A stretch of 64,000 nucleotides of DNA from Streptomyces sp. MUM 203J (GCF_022414595.1 NZ_JADWYO010000017.1:30930-94929); one strand, 5' to 3'. Shown: positions 1-9,242, counted from the first letter of the stretch. The notes: generated by a model not told the origin, from the sequence alone. Program-made: numbers and translations.

Positions 1-49
1 CCGCCTCTCGCATCGCATCCAGGGACGCGTCGGTCTTCAGTTCCACCAT
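1..49 (-). CDS. map: Type I methionine aminopeptidase, N-terminal fragment
   Basis: Only the first 16 codons are inside the window, read leftwards from ATG at 49. They translate as MVELKTDASLDAMREA, which fits the conserved N-terminus of type I methionyl aminopeptidases (an 'IKT..qI..MREAG' type opening), the enzymes that remove the initiator methionine from nascent proteins. The frame has no stop to the window edge. There is no Shine-Dalgarno sequence before the ATG; a TATAGT hexamer (reverse strand, 63-58) lies 8 nt upstream, so the mRNA is probably leaderless. The gene is divergent from the XRE regulator at 102. The family call rests on 16 residues only. Confidence 0.6.
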   Translation of the reverse strand, partial: MVELKTDASLDAMREA

Positions 50-51
50 GA

Positions 52-79
52 CCAATTACTATACCGGTATAAAAATTGG
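52..79. promoter_or_regulatory. 28-bp palindromic operator between map and the XRE regulator
   Basis: Bases 52-79 form an inverted repeat centred at 65.5: CCAATT (52-57) matches AATTGG (74-79), and the core TATACCGGTATA (60-71) is a perfect palindrome; only two of the 14 base pairs mismatch. It covers the promoter space of both divergent genes: the map -10 (TATAGT) lies inside it and the XRE -10 (TAGACT, 89-94) just to its right. AT-rich sequence here stands out from the surrounding GC. The adjacent XRE protein is the obvious candidate to bind it; this is inference. Confidence 0.6.
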
Positions 80-101
80 GCACCGCGGTAGACTGCCCGC
101 C

Positions 102-386
102 ATGGTCCGCACCCCCCTCACCCCCGAAGAGCGCGAACGCGGCGAGCGGCTGGGCCGGCTGCTCCGCCAGGCCCGGGGCAGCCGCAGCATGGCCGAGGTC
201 GCCGCCGGCGCGGGACTGTCCACGGAGACGCTGCGCAAGATCGAGACCGGCCGGGCACCCACCCCCGCCTTCTTCACGGTGGCGGCGCTGGCCACGGAGC
301 TGGACCTGTCCCTGGACGCACTCCTCACCCGGTGCGCGGCGGCGGGGGAGCCCGCCGGGGACACGGCGGGCCCGGCAGCGGCCTAG
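102..386 (+). CDS. XRE-family helix-turn-helix regulator
   Basis: This 94-residue protein is essentially one XRE/Cro HTH domain. Residues about 12-70 hold the helix-turn-helix (RLGRLLRQARG, MAEVAAGAGLSTETLRKIETGRAP), followed by a short Ala/Gly/Pro tail. ATG at 102 is preferred to the upstream in-frame ATG at 48 because the upstream segment runs through the palindromic operator and because a TAGACT -10 element ends 7 nt before 102, which would give a leaderless transcript. It probably represses itself and map through the 52-79 palindrome. In Streptomyces such small XRE proteins often sit beside a map paralogue (recollection). Confidence 0.8.
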   Translation: MVRTPLTPEERERGERLGRLLRQARGSRSMAEVAAGAGLSTETLRKIETGRAPTPAFFTVAALATELDLSLDALLTRCAAAGEPAGDTAGPAAA

Positions 387-577
387 CTACCGCGGAAGCG
401 GCACCGCACGGCCCACGGCGGACAGCTTGGGCACGCGCATGACAACGACACCGAATTGACGCGTACCGTTCACACTCCGGTGACCGGTCCCGTGCGACTC
501 TCCCCTTGCCGCAACCGTCAACTCGCGTAGACGACCCCACCGTTCGCGCGAGAATCACCCCCGGAAGGGGCTCCCCC

Positions 578-1390
578 ATGCCCTCTGCGCCGACCACCTC
601 CCTACGGGCCGGACGCCGCTGGAAGCTGCCGCTGCTGGCCGCCGCGGTGCTCGTCGGGTGCACCGTGCCCGGCACCGCCGGCGCCAGCGCCGCGACCGCC
701 TCGTACGACGAGACGTACTACGCCTACGCGTCCGGCAAGTCCGGTGCCGCGCTCAAGGACGCGCTGCACACGATCATCAGCGACCAGCGCAGGATCTCGT
801 ACTCCGCCGTCTGGAACGCCCTCAAGGAGACGGACGAGGACCCGGCCGACCCCGCCAAGGTCGTCCTGCTCTACAGCGGCACCTCCCGCAGCAAGAACCT
901 CAACGGCGGCGGTGTCGGGGACTGGAACCGGGAGCACGTCTGGGCCAAGTCCCACGGCGGCTTCGGGACCAGCACCGGACCCGGCACCGACCTGCACCAC
1001 CTGCGGCCCACCGACGTGCAGGTCAACAGCATCCGCGGCAACAAGGACTTCGACCGGGGCGGCAGCCCGGTGAACGGCGCCCCCGGCAACTACACGGACG
1101 CTGACTCGTTCGAGCCGCGGGACGCCGTGAAGGGCGATGTCGCCCGCATGATCCTGTACATGGCCGTGCGCTACGAGGGTGACGACTACTGGCCCGACCT
1201 GGAGCCGAACAACTCGGTCGACAACGGCAGCGCGCCGTACCACGGGCGGCTCTCCGTGCTGAAGCAGTGGCACCAGGAGGACCCGCCGGACGCGTTCGAG
1301 AAGCGCCGCAACGACGTGATCCACCAGCAGTACCAGTACAACCGGAACCCGTTCATCGACCACCCGGAGTGGGTGGAGGCGATCTGGTAG
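578..1390 (+). CDS. Secreted endonuclease I (NucA/NucM-type HNH nuclease)
   Basis: This 270-residue exported nuclease belongs to the endonuclease I family (Vibrio Dns, Erwinia NucM), which degrades DNA outside the cell. A signal peptide covers about residues 1-45 (basic RAGRRWK, then LPLLAAAVLVGC, Ala-rich cleavage zone). The ββα-metal core is visible in WNREHVWAKSHGG, with the catalytic His in REHVW, and in TDLHHLRPTDVQVNSIRGNKDF, the family's second signature (LHHLRP..vN..R.N..f). ATG at 578 is chosen for the GGAAGGGG Shine-Dalgarno at 563-570 and because the signal peptide starts there; a longer frame from 506 adds no recognisable sequence. It is monocistronic and ends at a strong hairpin. 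Confidence 0.88.
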   Translation: MPSAPTTSLRAGRRWKLPLLAAAVLVGCTVPGTAGASAATASYDETYYAYASGKSGAALKDALHTIISDQRRISYSAVWNALKETDEDPADPAKVVLLYSGTSRSKNLNGGGVGDWNREHVWAKSHGGFGTSTGPGTDLHHLRPTDVQVNSIRGNKDFDRGGSPVNGAPGNYTDADSFEPRDAVKGDVARMILYMAVRYEGDDYWPDLEPNNSVDNGSAPYHGRLSVLKQWHQEDPPDAFEKRRNDVIHQQYQYNRNPFIDHPEWVEAIW

Positions 1391-1404
1391 GCACCCGCCC
1401 CTCC

Positions 1405-1436
1405 CCCTCCCGCCGCATCGGTGTGCGGCGGGAGGG
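1405..1436. terminator. Bidirectional terminator hairpin
   Basis: A perfect 13-bp stem (1405-1417 with 1424-1436, left arm CCCTCCCGCCGCA) closes a 6-nt loop. It sits 15 nt after the endonuclease stop and 31 nt before the end of the convergent ThDP-enzyme gene, so it can serve both. Confidence 0.75.
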
Positions 1437-1466
1437 CCAGGGCGCAGGCGCGCCCGCCGGGTGCGC

Positions 1467-3182
1467 CTAGACGTGCGTCGCCGCGAACATGCGCGGGTTC
1501 GCCTTCAGCACCACCACCGACGGGACCCCCGACGACAGGGCCTGCCCCAGGTCCCGCTCCAGCCCCTCCGGGGTCGTCCGCGTCGCGCGCACACCGAACG
1601 ACTCCGCCAGCGCCACGAAGTCCGGGCCCGCCAGGTCCGTGCCCGTCGGGCGGCCGTACGCCTCCGTCATGTACTCGCGCAGGATGCCGTAACCGCCGTC
1701 GTCGACGATCAGCCAGGTCACCGGCAGGGCGTGCTGCTTCGCGGTCGCGAGTTCCGCGATCGAGTACAGGGCGCCGCCGTCGCCCGACACGGCCAGGACC
1801 GGGCGGGTGCGGTCCGCCACCGCCGCGCCCAGCGCCGCCGGGTACGCGTAGCCGAGGCCGCCCGCGCCCTGCGCCGAGTGCATGGTGCCGGGGCGGCGGG
1901 GGTCGAAGGCCGACCAGGCCCAGTACGACAGGATCGTCATGTCCCAGAAACCGGGGGAGTCCGCGGGAAGCGCCCGGCGGATGGACCGCAGCAGGTCCTG
2001 TTCCGTCGTCAGGTCCTGTGCCTCGATCCGGGACCGGATCCTGGCCAGGACCTCCCGTACGCGGTCCGCCGCATCCGGGTCCGTGCGCTCCCCCACCCTC
2101 TCCAGCAGCGCCTGCAGTGCCGGGCGCGCGTCCGCGTGGATGCCCAGCGCCGGGTGGTTCGACTCCAGTTTCCCGAGGTCCGCCTCGATCTGGATCACCC
2201 GGCCGCGCGGCGCGAACGTGTGGTAGTTCGAGGACAGTTCGCCCAGACCCGAGCCCACCACCAGCAGGATGTCCGCGTCCTCCAGGAAGTCCGTCATGTG
2301 CCGGTCCTCCAGCCACGACTGGAGCGACAGCGGATGCTCCCACGGGAACGCACCCTTGCCTCCGAAGGTCGTGACGACCGGGGCCGAGAGGCGCTCGGCC
2401 AGGGCCCGGAGCTTGCCGGAGGCGTCCGCGCGGACCACTCCGCCCCCCGCGACGACCGCGGGGCGCTCCGCCTGCGTCAGCAGGTGCGCCGCCAGCGCCG
2501 TCAGCTCCGGGCGGGGCGGGAGCGGGTCCGGGGTGGCGTCGGGGGCCGTGACGGGCGGCAGCGTCGTCGGGGCCGTCAGGACGTCCTGCGGGATCTCCAC
2601 CCACACGGGGCCGTGCGGGGGCGTCAGCGCCGACCGCCAGGCCGCGGCGATCGCGGACGGGATCTGGGAAGCACTCCTGACCGGGTGCACGGACTTCACG
2701 ATGTCGCGGAACGACGCCTGCTGGTCCCGCAGTTCGTGCAGGTAGCCGCGACGGCCCCCGCCGAGCCCGGCCACCGGGACCTGCGCGCTGATCGCGACGA
2801 CCGGGGCACTGGCGGCGGCGGCCTCCTGGAGGGCGGGCAGGGAGGTCAGCGCGCCCGGGCCGGTGGAGAGGAGGAGCGGGGCCGCCTCACCCGTGACCCG
2901 GCCGTAGGCGTCGGCGGCGAAGCCCGCGTTGTTCTCGACACGCAGCCCTATGTACGTGAGGTCGGAGCGGCGCAGGGCGTCGAACATGCCGAGCGCGTGC
3001 TGGCCCGGCAGGCCGAAGACGGTGGTCGCGCCGAGCCCGCGGAGCGTCTCCACGACGAGGTCGCCGCCGAGCCTCCCGGCCGTCAAGCGGCGGGAGGCGC
3101 CGCCCTGGGGGGTGGCGGGCGGATGCGGTGCGGCGGCCGCCGCACCGGTGGAGCGCGGCGGCAGGTCGTGTGCGTGGGTCAT
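1467..3182 (-). CDS. Thiamine diphosphate-dependent enzyme, acetolactate synthase-like
   Basis: The 571-residue protein has the three-domain plan of ThDP enzymes of the acetolactate synthase/benzoylformate decarboxylase group: an N-terminal pyrimidine-binding domain with the catalytic Glu in GLRVENNAG (Glu83), a central domain near residues 210-340, and a C-terminal pyrophosphate-binding domain with SGDGGALYSIAEL...VDDGGYG (GDG..N-type motif near residue 440). ATG 3182 is used rather than 3269 because the extra residues are low-complexity. The gene lies downstream of and co-directional with the agmatinase (141-bp gap) and near a PucR regulator, so a role in guanidino or arginine-derived compound breakdown is possible. 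The substrate cannot be read from sequence; the family also includes true biosynthetic acetolactate synthases. Confidence 0.8.
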   Translation of the reverse strand: MTHAHDLPPRSTGAAAAAPHPPATPQGGASRRLTAGRLGGDLVVETLRGLGATTVFGLPGQHALGMFDALRRSDLTYIGLRVENNAGFAADAYGRVTGEAAPLLLSTGPGALTSLPALQEAAAASAPVVAISAQVPVAGLGGGRRGYLHELRDQQASFRDIVKSVHPVRSASQIPSAIAAAWRSALTPPHGPVWVEIPQDVLTAPTTLPPVTAPDATPDPLPPRPELTALAAHLLTQAERPAVVAGGGVVRADASGKLRALAERLSAPVVTTFGGKGAFPWEHPLSLQSWLEDRHMTDFLEDADILLVVGSGLGELSSNYHTFAPRGRVIQIEADLGKLESNHPALGIHADARPALQALLERVGERTDPDAADRVREVLARIRSRIEAQDLTTEQDLLRSIRRALPADSPGFWDMTILSYWAWSAFDPRRPGTMHSAQGAGGLGYAYPAALGAAVADRTRPVLAVSGDGGALYSIAELATAKQHALPVTWLIVDDGGYGILREYMTEAYGRPTGTDLAGPDFVALAESFGVRATRTTPEGLERDLGQALSSGVPSVVVLKANPRMFAATHV

Positions 3183-3323
3183 GGGCGTCCGTCTCGGCAG
3201 GGTTGCGGATGCGGTCCCGGGGCCGGGTCCGCCTGCGCCCGTCCTCCCCCGGCTCTCGGCTCCGCCCACCGGGGGCCTCCGTCCGGCGGAACGACGGCCC
3301 TCAGGCGGTCCCGGCGGCGTCGG

Positions 3324-4286
3324 CTACGCGCGGGCCGCCGCGATCTGGCGGCTCATGATCGTCGTCAGCTCGTACGCCGTGTGGGACGCGGCGACCGACG
3401 TGATCTCGGCGTGGTCGTACGCGGGGGCGACCTCCACCACGTCCGCCGAGACCAGGTTGCAGGAGGCCAGCCCCCGCAGGATCTCCAGCAGCTCGCGGGA
3501 GGTCATGCCGCCGGCCTCGGGCGTGCCGGTGCCGGGGGCGTGGGCCGGGTCGAGGCAGTCGATGTCGATGGAGATGTACAGCGGACGGTCACCGATCCGC
3601 TGGCGGAGCTGGTCGGCCACCTCGTCGGCGCCGCGCCGGTACACGTCCGCCGAGGTGACGATGCCGAAGCCCATCTTCTCGTCGTCCGTCAGGTCCTGCT
3701 TGCCGTACAGCGGGCCGCGGGTGCCGACGTGCGAGAGCGCGGACGTGTCGAGGATGCCCTCCTCGACGGCCCGGCGGAACGGCGTGCCGTGCGTGTACTC
3801 GGCACCGAAGTAGGTGTCCCAGGTGTCCAGGTGGGCGTCGAAGTGCAGCAGGGCGACGGGGCCGTGCTTCTTCGAGACGGAGCGCAGCAGCGGGAGGGCG
3901 ATGGTGTGGTCGCCGCCCAGGGTCATGAGCCGGGCGCCGGTGCCGAGCAGGTCGTCCGCGGCGGCCTCGACCGTCTCGACGGCCTCGTTGATGTTGAACG
4001 GGTTCACGGCGATGTCGCCGCCGTCCGCGACCTGGGCCAGCGCGAAGGGCGAGGCGTCCTGCGCGGGGTTGTAGGGGCGCAGCAGGCGGGAGGCCTCACG
4101 GATGGCGTTGCCGCCGAAGCGGGCACCGGGACGGTACGAGACACCGGAGTCGAACGGCACTCCGATCACGGCGACGTCCGCGGTACCGACCTCGTCCAGG
4201 CGCGGCAGCCGGGCGAAGGTCGCGGGACCGGCGTAGCGCGGGACGCGGGAGGAGTCGATGGGGCCGCGGGGGGTGTCGGTGCTCAT
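3324..4286 (-). CDS. speB: Agmatinase / ureohydrolase
   Basis: This 320-residue ureohydrolase hydrolyses a guanidino compound to urea and an amine. All Mn-binding motifs are present: GGDHT (about residue 146), FDAHLD (170) and SIDIDCLDP (about 230), plus the family GTGTPEAGG segment. Length fits agmatinase; guanidinobutyrase and related enzymes share these motifs, so the exact substrate is open. The start ATG at 4286 lies 81 bp from the divergent PucR-type regulator, which is probably its transcriptional regulator. The downstream ThDP-enzyme gene may be co-transcribed. Confidence 0.85.
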   Translation of the reverse strand: MSTDTPRGPIDSSRVPRYAGPATFARLPRLDEVGTADVAVIGVPFDSGVSYRPGARFGGNAIREASRLLRPYNPAQDASPFALAQVADGGDIAVNPFNINEAVETVEAAADDLLGTGARLMTLGGDHTIALPLLRSVSKKHGPVALLHFDAHLDTWDTYFGAEYTHGTPFRRAVEEGILDTSALSHVGTRGPLYGKQDLTDDEKMGFGIVTSADVYRRGADEVADQLRQRIGDRPLYISIDIDCLDPAHAPGTGTPEAGGMTSRELLEILRGLASCNLVSADVVEVAPAYDHAEITSVAASHTAYELTTIMSRQIAAARA

Positions 4287-4322
4287 GGGACGAAGGTACG
4301 CGAGCGCAAGGGCGGACAGAAG

Positions 4323-4345
4323 TGTACGTTTCTTCCATCTGTACG
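4323..4345. promoter_or_regulatory. TGTACG direct repeats between agmatinase and PucR regulator
   Basis: TGTACG occurs at 4323-4328 and again at 4340-4345, 17 bp apart, in the 81-bp gap between the divergent agmatinase and PucR genes. The spacing and position suit a regulator binding site, most simply for the PucR protein. This is a weak inference from repeat and place only. Confidence 0.3.
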
Positions 4346-4367
4346 GCTCCGAGTAGAGGAAACGTCC

Positions 4368-5819
4368 ATGCCAGGCCCCGCGTCACCCACCGCCCCTTTC
4401 GCGCCGCCCGTGCGGCTGGGCGCGCTGCTGGCGCGGGAGGAACTGGGTCTGCGGCTGGTCGCGGGTGATCCGGAGACCGAGCTGCACTGGGTGCACACGT
4501 CCGAGATGGCCGACCCGTTCCCGTACCTGCTGGGCGGGGAGCTGCTGTTGACGGCGGGCGTGCAGCTGGCGCGGACCGACCCGGGGCGGTTCGCGGCGCG
4601 GGTCGCGGAGGCGGGGGCGGCGGCGCTCGGGTTCGGGGTGACCCCGGTGTACGACACGGTGCCGGAGCCGCTGGCCGAGGCCTGCGTCCGGCACGGGCTG
4701 CCGCTGCTGGAGGTGCCGCCGCGGACGCCGTTCTCGGCGGTGGCCCGCGCGGTGTGGGCCCTGATGTCCGAGGCCCGGCACCAAGGACTGCGCCGGGCGA
4801 CGGACGCCCAGCGCGCCCTGGCCACGGCCGCGGCCCGCCCCGACCCCGTACCGGCGGTGCTGCACGCCCTGGCCGGGCACCTGAGCGGCCGGGCCGCGCT
4901 GTACGCGCCGGACGGCACCGAGTACGCGGCGGACGGCCGGGGCCTCACCCCCGAGGAGGGCGCCGCCCTGGAGCGCCTGGTCCGGCTGGTGGCCGGCACC
5001 GGCCGGCGTCCGTCGTCCGCGGCCGACACGGGCCCGGGCGGAGTGCGGCTGGCCGCGTACAGCCTGGGGACGGGCGCGCCGGGGCTGACGCTGGGCCTGG
5101 CGATGGCCCGCAGGGAGGAGTCGGACCAGCGGATCGCGGAGACCGCGATGGTGCTGCTGTCCCTCCTGACCGCCCCCCACCAGGCCGCCGACGAGGCGAC
5201 CCGCTCGGCCGCACTCGTACGGCTCCTGCTGGGCGCCGGCCCGTCGGACGTGGCTCCGCTCCTGGGCGAGGCGCCCTGGACCGTGGTGCACGCCCGGGGC
5301 CCCGGCGCCGCCCCGGGCACCGCCTCCCAGGCCCCGCCCCCGGCCCTGGGCAGTCCGCTGGTGGACGTCCGCGAGGACGGCACCGTCCGGGTGCTGCTCC
5401 CCGCCGCCCGCGAGGTGGGCCCGCATCCCGGCTGGACCCTCGGAGTGAGCGCCCCGGCCGCCCCCGGAGACCTCCGCGCGGCGGACGCCCAGGCCGCCCG
5501 CGCCCTCCGCCGCGCCGAGGCGGCCCGCGCCCCCCTGTCCCGCCACCACCCGAGCGGGTTCGCCGCCCTGGTGGACGAGGGCGAGGCCGCCGCGCACGCC
5601 GGCGCCCTGCTGGCACCGCTGTCCGGCGCGCCCGCCCTGGCGGAGACCCTGCACGCCTGGCTGTCCCTGCACGGCAGCTGGGACCGCACCGCCGCCGCCC
5701 TGGGCGTCCACCGCAACACGGTGCGCCAGCGGATCGCGCGGTGCGCGGCGCTGCTGGACGCGGACCTGGACGACGTGGAGGTCCGGATGGAGCTGTGGTT
5801 CGCGTTGCGGTGGCGGTGA
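4368..5819 (+). CDS. PucR-family transcriptional regulator
   Basis: The 483-residue protein has the PucR layout: an N-terminal PucR domain (about residues 10-130, beginning [32 protein letters not shown] read in two parts), a GGDEF-like/CdaR middle region, and a C-terminal HTH_30 domain (about 420-480: [29 protein letters not shown]). PucR proteins regulate purine, amino-acid or polyamine catabolism in response to the metabolite. The ATG at 4368 is divergent from the agmatinase, with an AGAGGAAA ribosome site just upstream. A very long in-frame extension back to 1461 runs antisense to two real genes and is not coding. Confidence 0.87.
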   Translation: MPGPASPTAPFAPPVRLGALLAREELGLRLVAGDPETELHWVHTSEMADPFPYLLGGELLLTAGVQLARTDPGRFAARVAEAGAAALGFGVTPVYDTVPEPLAEACVRHGLPLLEVPPRTPFSAVARAVWALMSEARHQGLRRATDAQRALATAAARPDPVPAVLHALAGHLSGRAALYAPDGTEYAADGRGLTPEEGAALERLVRLVAGTGRRPSSAADTGPGGVRLAAYSLGTGAPGLTLGLAMARREESDQRIAETAMVLLSLLTAPHQAADEATRSAALVRLLLGAGPSDVAPLLGEAPWTVVHARGPGAAPGTASQAPPPALGSPLVDVREDGTVRVLLPAAREVGPHPGWTLGVSAPAAPGDLRAADAQAARALRRAEAARAPLSRHHPSGFAALVDEGEAAAHAGALLAPLSGAPALAETLHAWLSLHGSWDRTAAALGVHRNTVRQRIARCAALLDADLDDVEVRMELWFALRWR

Positions 5820-5937
5820 ACGTCCGGTCACGCTGACGGTTGTGATCTGAACGACTCTGGACAGAGTCGATGACCCGCGAGTAACTTCGTTATGAGCAAG
5901 CGCTTAGTCGCATCATCGTCGAGTGGAGGGCCGCACC

Positions 5938-7095
5938 GTGCGCCGTACCGTATTCAACGAGGACCACGAGGCCTTCCGGGAGACCCTGCGGGCCTTCGTC
6001 GAGACCGAGGTCGTGCCCGTATACGACGAGTGGTTCGCCGCGGGTCAGGCGCCCCGCGACTTCTACTACAAGCTCGGCGAGCTGGGCATCTTCGGCATCA
6101 ACGTCCCCGAGGAGTTCGGCGGCGCGGGCCTGGACACGCACAAGTTCGAGGCCGTCCTGTACGAGGAGACCTCCCGCGCGGGCGTCCAGTTCGGCGGCTC
6201 CGGCGTGCATGTGCTGCTGGCCCTCCCGTACATCAAGATGCTCGCCACCGACGAGCAGAAGAAGCGGTACCTGCCCAAGTTCGTCTCCGGCGAGGAGATG
6301 TGGGCGCTGGCGATGACCGAGCCGGGCACCGGCTCCGACGTCGCGGGCATGAAGACCACCGCCAAGCTGAGCGAGGACGGCACGCACTACGTCCTCAACG
6401 GCGCCAAGACCTTCATCACCGGCGGCGTCCACGCCGACCGCGTGATCGTGTGCGCCCGGACCTCCGCCCCGTCCGCCGAGGACCGCCGCTTCGGCATCTC
6501 CCTGTTCGCGGTGGACACCAAGTCCGAGGGCTACTCGATCGGCCGCAAGCTGGACAAGCTGGGCCTGCGCACCTCCGACACCGCCGAGCTGGCGTTCGTC
6601 GACGTGAAGGTCCCGGTCGAGGACCTGCTGGGCGAGGAGGGCAAGGGCTTCTCCTACCTCGGTCACAACCTGGCCTCCGAGCGCTGGGGCATCGCCTTCG
6701 GCGCGTACGCTCAGGCCAAGGCGGCGGTCCGGTTCGCCCAGCAGTACGTGCAGGAGCGCACGGTCTTCGGCAAGCCGGTCGCGCACTTCCAGAACACCAA
6801 GTTCGAGCTGGCCGCCTGCCAGGCCGAGGTCGACGCCGCCGAGGCCGTCGCGGACCGCGCGCTGGAGGCGCTGGACGCGGGCGAGCTGACCCCGGCCGAG
6901 GCCGCCTCCGCCAAGCTGTTCTGCACCGAGGTCGCCCACCGCGTGATCGACCGCTGCCTCCAGCTGCACGGCGGCTACGGCTACATGAACGAGTACCCGA
7001 TCGCCCGCCTGTACGCGGACAACCGCGTGAACCGCATCTACGGCGGCACCAGCGAGATCATGAAGTCGATCATCGCCAAGTCGATGGGCCTGTAA
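5938..7095 (+). CDS. Acyl-CoA dehydrogenase (LCAD/IVD-type active site)
   Basis: A 385-residue flavoprotein of the acyl-CoA dehydrogenase family, which introduces a 2,3 double bond into acyl-CoA using FAD and electron-transfer flavoprotein. Signatures are WALAMTEPGTGSDVAGMKTTA and LQLHGGYGYMNEYP. The C-terminal motif reads IYGGTSEIMK, with Gly where MCAD has its catalytic Glu; instead SERWGIAFGA supplies a Glu at the position used by long-chain and isovaleryl-CoA dehydrogenases. The GTG at 5938 follows GGAGGG by 7 nt and is preferred to GTG 5923. It is 6 bp from the thioesterase gene, so the two form an operon. Confidence 0.88.
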   Translation: MRRTVFNEDHEAFRETLRAFVETEVVPVYDEWFAAGQAPRDFYYKLGELGIFGINVPEEFGGAGLDTHKFEAVLYEETSRAGVQFGGSGVHVLLALPYIKMLATDEQKKRYLPKFVSGEEMWALAMTEPGTGSDVAGMKTTAKLSEDGTHYVLNGAKTFITGGVHADRVIVCARTSAPSAEDRRFGISLFAVDTKSEGYSIGRKLDKLGLRTSDTAELAFVDVKVPVEDLLGEEGKGFSYLGHNLASERWGIAFGAYAQAKAAVRFAQQYVQERTVFGKPVAHFQNTKFELAACQAEVDAAEAVADRALEALDAGELTPAEAASAKLFCTEVAHRVIDRCLQLHGGYGYMNEYPIARLYADNRVNRIYGGTSEIMKSIIAKSMGL

Positions 7096-7101
7096 GTCCC
7101 C

Positions 7102-7980
7102 GTGACCCAGGCGCTCGACGACCTCCTCGACCTGCTCGACCTGGAGCGGGTCGAGGAGAACATCTTCCGCGGCCGGTCCCGGTCGGCCATCGTGCCCCGG
7201 GTCTTCGGCGGCCAGGTCGCGGCCCAGGCGCTGGTCGCGGCCGGCCGCACGGTCCCCGCCGACCGCACCGCGCACTCGCTCCACTCGTACTTCCTGCGCA
7301 TGGGCGACCCCGGCGCACCGATCGTCTACACCGTGGACCGCATCCGCGACGGCCGGTCGTTCACGACCCGCCGGGTGGTGGCGGTCCAGCACGGCCAGCC
7401 GATCTTCCACCTGTCGGCGTCCTTCCAGACGTACGAGGAGGGCCTGGAGCACCAGGCGGAGATGCCGCCCGCCCCCGACCCGGAGACCCTGCCGACCGCG
7501 GAGGAGGCCCTCCCCCGCTACGCCCACCGCCTGGCGCACCCGAGCATCGCGGAGCGCCTGCTGAAGGCACGGGAGGCGGTGGACCTGCGGTACGTGGCGC
7601 AGCCGCCGTACGCGACGGCCGGCGAGCCGCGGGAGCCGCGCTCGCAGGTGTGGTTCCGCGCGAACGGCAAGCTGGCGAGCGACGACCCCCTCCTGCACAT
7701 CTGCCTCGCGACGTACGTCTCCGACATGACCCTGCTCGACTCGGTGCTGCTCGCGCACGGCCGGGGCGGCTGGGCGGTCGGTGACGTGGTGGGCGCGTCC
7801 CTGGACCACGCGATGTGGTTCCACCGCCCGTTCCGGGCCGACGAGTGGCTGCTGTACGACCAGGAGTCCCCGTCCTCCTCGGGTGGCCGCGGCCTGGGCC
7901 AGGCCCGCATCTACACCCGGGACGGCCGCCTGGCGATCTCGGTCATCCAGGAGGGCGTGGTGCGGGTCCCGCGCGCCTAG
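7102..7980 (+). CDS. tesB: Acyl-CoA thioesterase II (TesB-like)
   Basis: The 292-residue protein is a double hot-dog TesB-type thioesterase, hydrolysing acyl-CoA to free acid and CoA. The first hot dog (residues 10-115) has RVFGGQVAAQALVAA and HSLHSYFLRMGDP; the second (180-290) has ASLDHAMWFHRPFRADEWLLY, containing the catalytic Asp, and GRGLGQARIYTRDGRLA. The GTG start is 6 bp after the acyl-CoA dehydrogenase stop, so translation is probably coupled. The pair may relieve CoA trapping during fatty or branched acyl-CoA turnover. Confidence 0.88.
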   Translation: MTQALDDLLDLLDLERVEENIFRGRSRSAIVPRVFGGQVAAQALVAAGRTVPADRTAHSLHSYFLRMGDPGAPIVYTVDRIRDGRSFTTRRVVAVQHGQPIFHLSASFQTYEEGLEHQAEMPPAPDPETLPTAEEALPRYAHRLAHPSIAERLLKAREAVDLRYVAQPPYATAGEPREPRSQVWFRANGKLASDDPLLHICLATYVSDMTLLDSVLLAHGRGGWAVGDVVGASLDHAMWFHRPFRADEWLLYDQESPSSSGGRGLGQARIYTRDGRLAISVIQEGVVRVPRA

Positions 7981-8422
7981 CCGGCGCGCTGCGCCTGAAG
8001 GCCCCCGGACGGTTCCGGCCGGGCGCCGAGAGGCCGGGACGCCCGGTCTGCGTGAGGGAACCCAGGCTGCCGGGCGGACCGGTCCACCGGCGTATCACCG
8101 GCGCCGGACACACCGGGCGGTGTCCGGCGGACCGCACCCGGACCGCCGGGCCCGGCAAGCCGCTCCCACGCTCCCGGCCGGGCCGGGGCACAGCCGCCCC
8201 GCCGGTTCCTCGGCACCCGCCGATGCCGCGCACCGGCGCCCGCCCCGGTGCCGCATCCGCGCGCGCCGGGTACGGCACCGGGGCGGGCACGACCGGCCCG
8301 GCCGTCGGCATCACCCGCCCGGCGCCTCCTCCGGGCCGTTCGGTGCCGGAGAGCGGGAGCCGGGAGCCCGGGAACGGCGACGGGGCGGGGCCCCGGGCCC
8401 GGGAAGGGGCGGGGTGAGCCCC
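7981..8422. other. Non-coding gap with a terminator-like hairpin
   Basis: About 440 bp lie between the convergent thioesterase and phosphatase-like genes. No frame shows codon structure or a known product; the long frames here are GC artefacts rich in Arg, Pro and Gly. The only structure noted is a hairpin at 8104-8127, CCGGACAC with GTGTCCGG around an 8-nt loop, which could end the thioesterase transcript. Confidence 0.5.
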
Positions 8423-9205
8423 CTACGCCGTCAGCCCCGCCGCGTCCAGCAGATACGCCGTCATCGGCTCATAGAACCGCGGGTCCAGGACATGGTCGTC
8501 CAGTGGCACCGCGACCTGGAGCGTCCCCTCCGCCTCCGCGAGGAACAGCGCGGGGTCGTTGCAGTCCGCGTACCCCACCGCGTCGATCCCCCGCTGGGCC
8601 GCCCGCCCCGCCCAGCCGTGATCGGCCACCACGAGGTCGGGCAGCGCCTGGTCCAGCGCCCGCAGCCCGTCCAGCACGGCGTTCATCGGCTGGGGCGAGT
8701 GCGTGTGCCACAGGCTCGCGCCCCGCTCGAAGACCGCGACGTCCGCGAACTGGACGACATACCCCTCGTCGGCGGTGAGCCCGCCGGGGATCCGCACGAT
8801 GTCGCACCCGACGGCACGCAGCGCGGCGGCCGTCCGGCTGTGGACGTCCAGCAGGGCGCCCGGGTGCCCGGTGGCGAACAGCACCCGTTCCCGCCCGGCC
8901 GCGGCCTTCCGCAGGCGTGCCGCCATCCGGTCGAGCCCGTCGACGGTCAGTTCGGGGTCGATGGTGTCCTGGCCGGCCCGGTGCTCGGGGTCGTCGTTGA
9001 CCCCGCACCGCTCGGCCATGACCGCGAGCACGTCCTGCTCGTCGGACCACCGATCCCCCAGTTCCAGGCCCAGCCAGTAGTGCCGTTCACCGTTGGCGAG
9101 GCTCCGGTAGTGGGCCAGGTTGTTGTCGCGCGGTGTGGCGACGTCCCCGGCGATACGCGTACGGACAAGGTGCTCGACGAGGGCGGGGCGGCTGGGTATC
9201 GGCAT
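8423..9205 (-). CDS. Conserved actinobacterial protein, annotated phosphatase-like
   Basis: A 260-residue soluble protein with no signal peptide or membrane segment. I recall close Streptomyces homologues labelled phosphatase, but no textbook catalytic motif is evident. Candidate functional stretches are FATGHPGALLDVH (residue about 112) and LVVADHGWAGRAAQ (about 195), plus several conserved Asp/His pairs. The N-terminal third (LAHYRSLANGERHYWLGLELGDRW) is well ordered. It sits alone on the minus strand, tail-to-tail with the thioesterase and followed upstream by the TetR gene in the same direction. Function should be treated as unknown. Confidence 0.6.
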   Translation of the reverse strand: MPIPSRPALVEHLVRTRIAGDVATPRDNNLAHYRSLANGERHYWLGLELGDRWSDEQDVLAVMAERCGVNDDPEHRAGQDTIDPELTVDGLDRMAARLRKAAAGRERVLFATGHPGALLDVHSRTAAALRAVGCDIVRIPGGLTADEGYVVQFADVAVFERGASLWHTHSPQPMNAVLDGLRALDQALPDLVVADHGWAGRAAQRGIDAVGYADCNDPALFLAEAEGTLQVAVPLDDHVLDPRFYEPMTAYLLDAAGLTA

Positions 9206-9242
9206 TCCCCCATTGTGCCGCCCGGCACTCGCCGCGTCCGCG

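Noticed and set aside
1461..4367. Upstream extension of the PucR regulator frame to 1461
   Set aside because: It is antisense to the ThDP-enzyme and agmatinase genes, with biased composition; the PucR domain starts at 4368.
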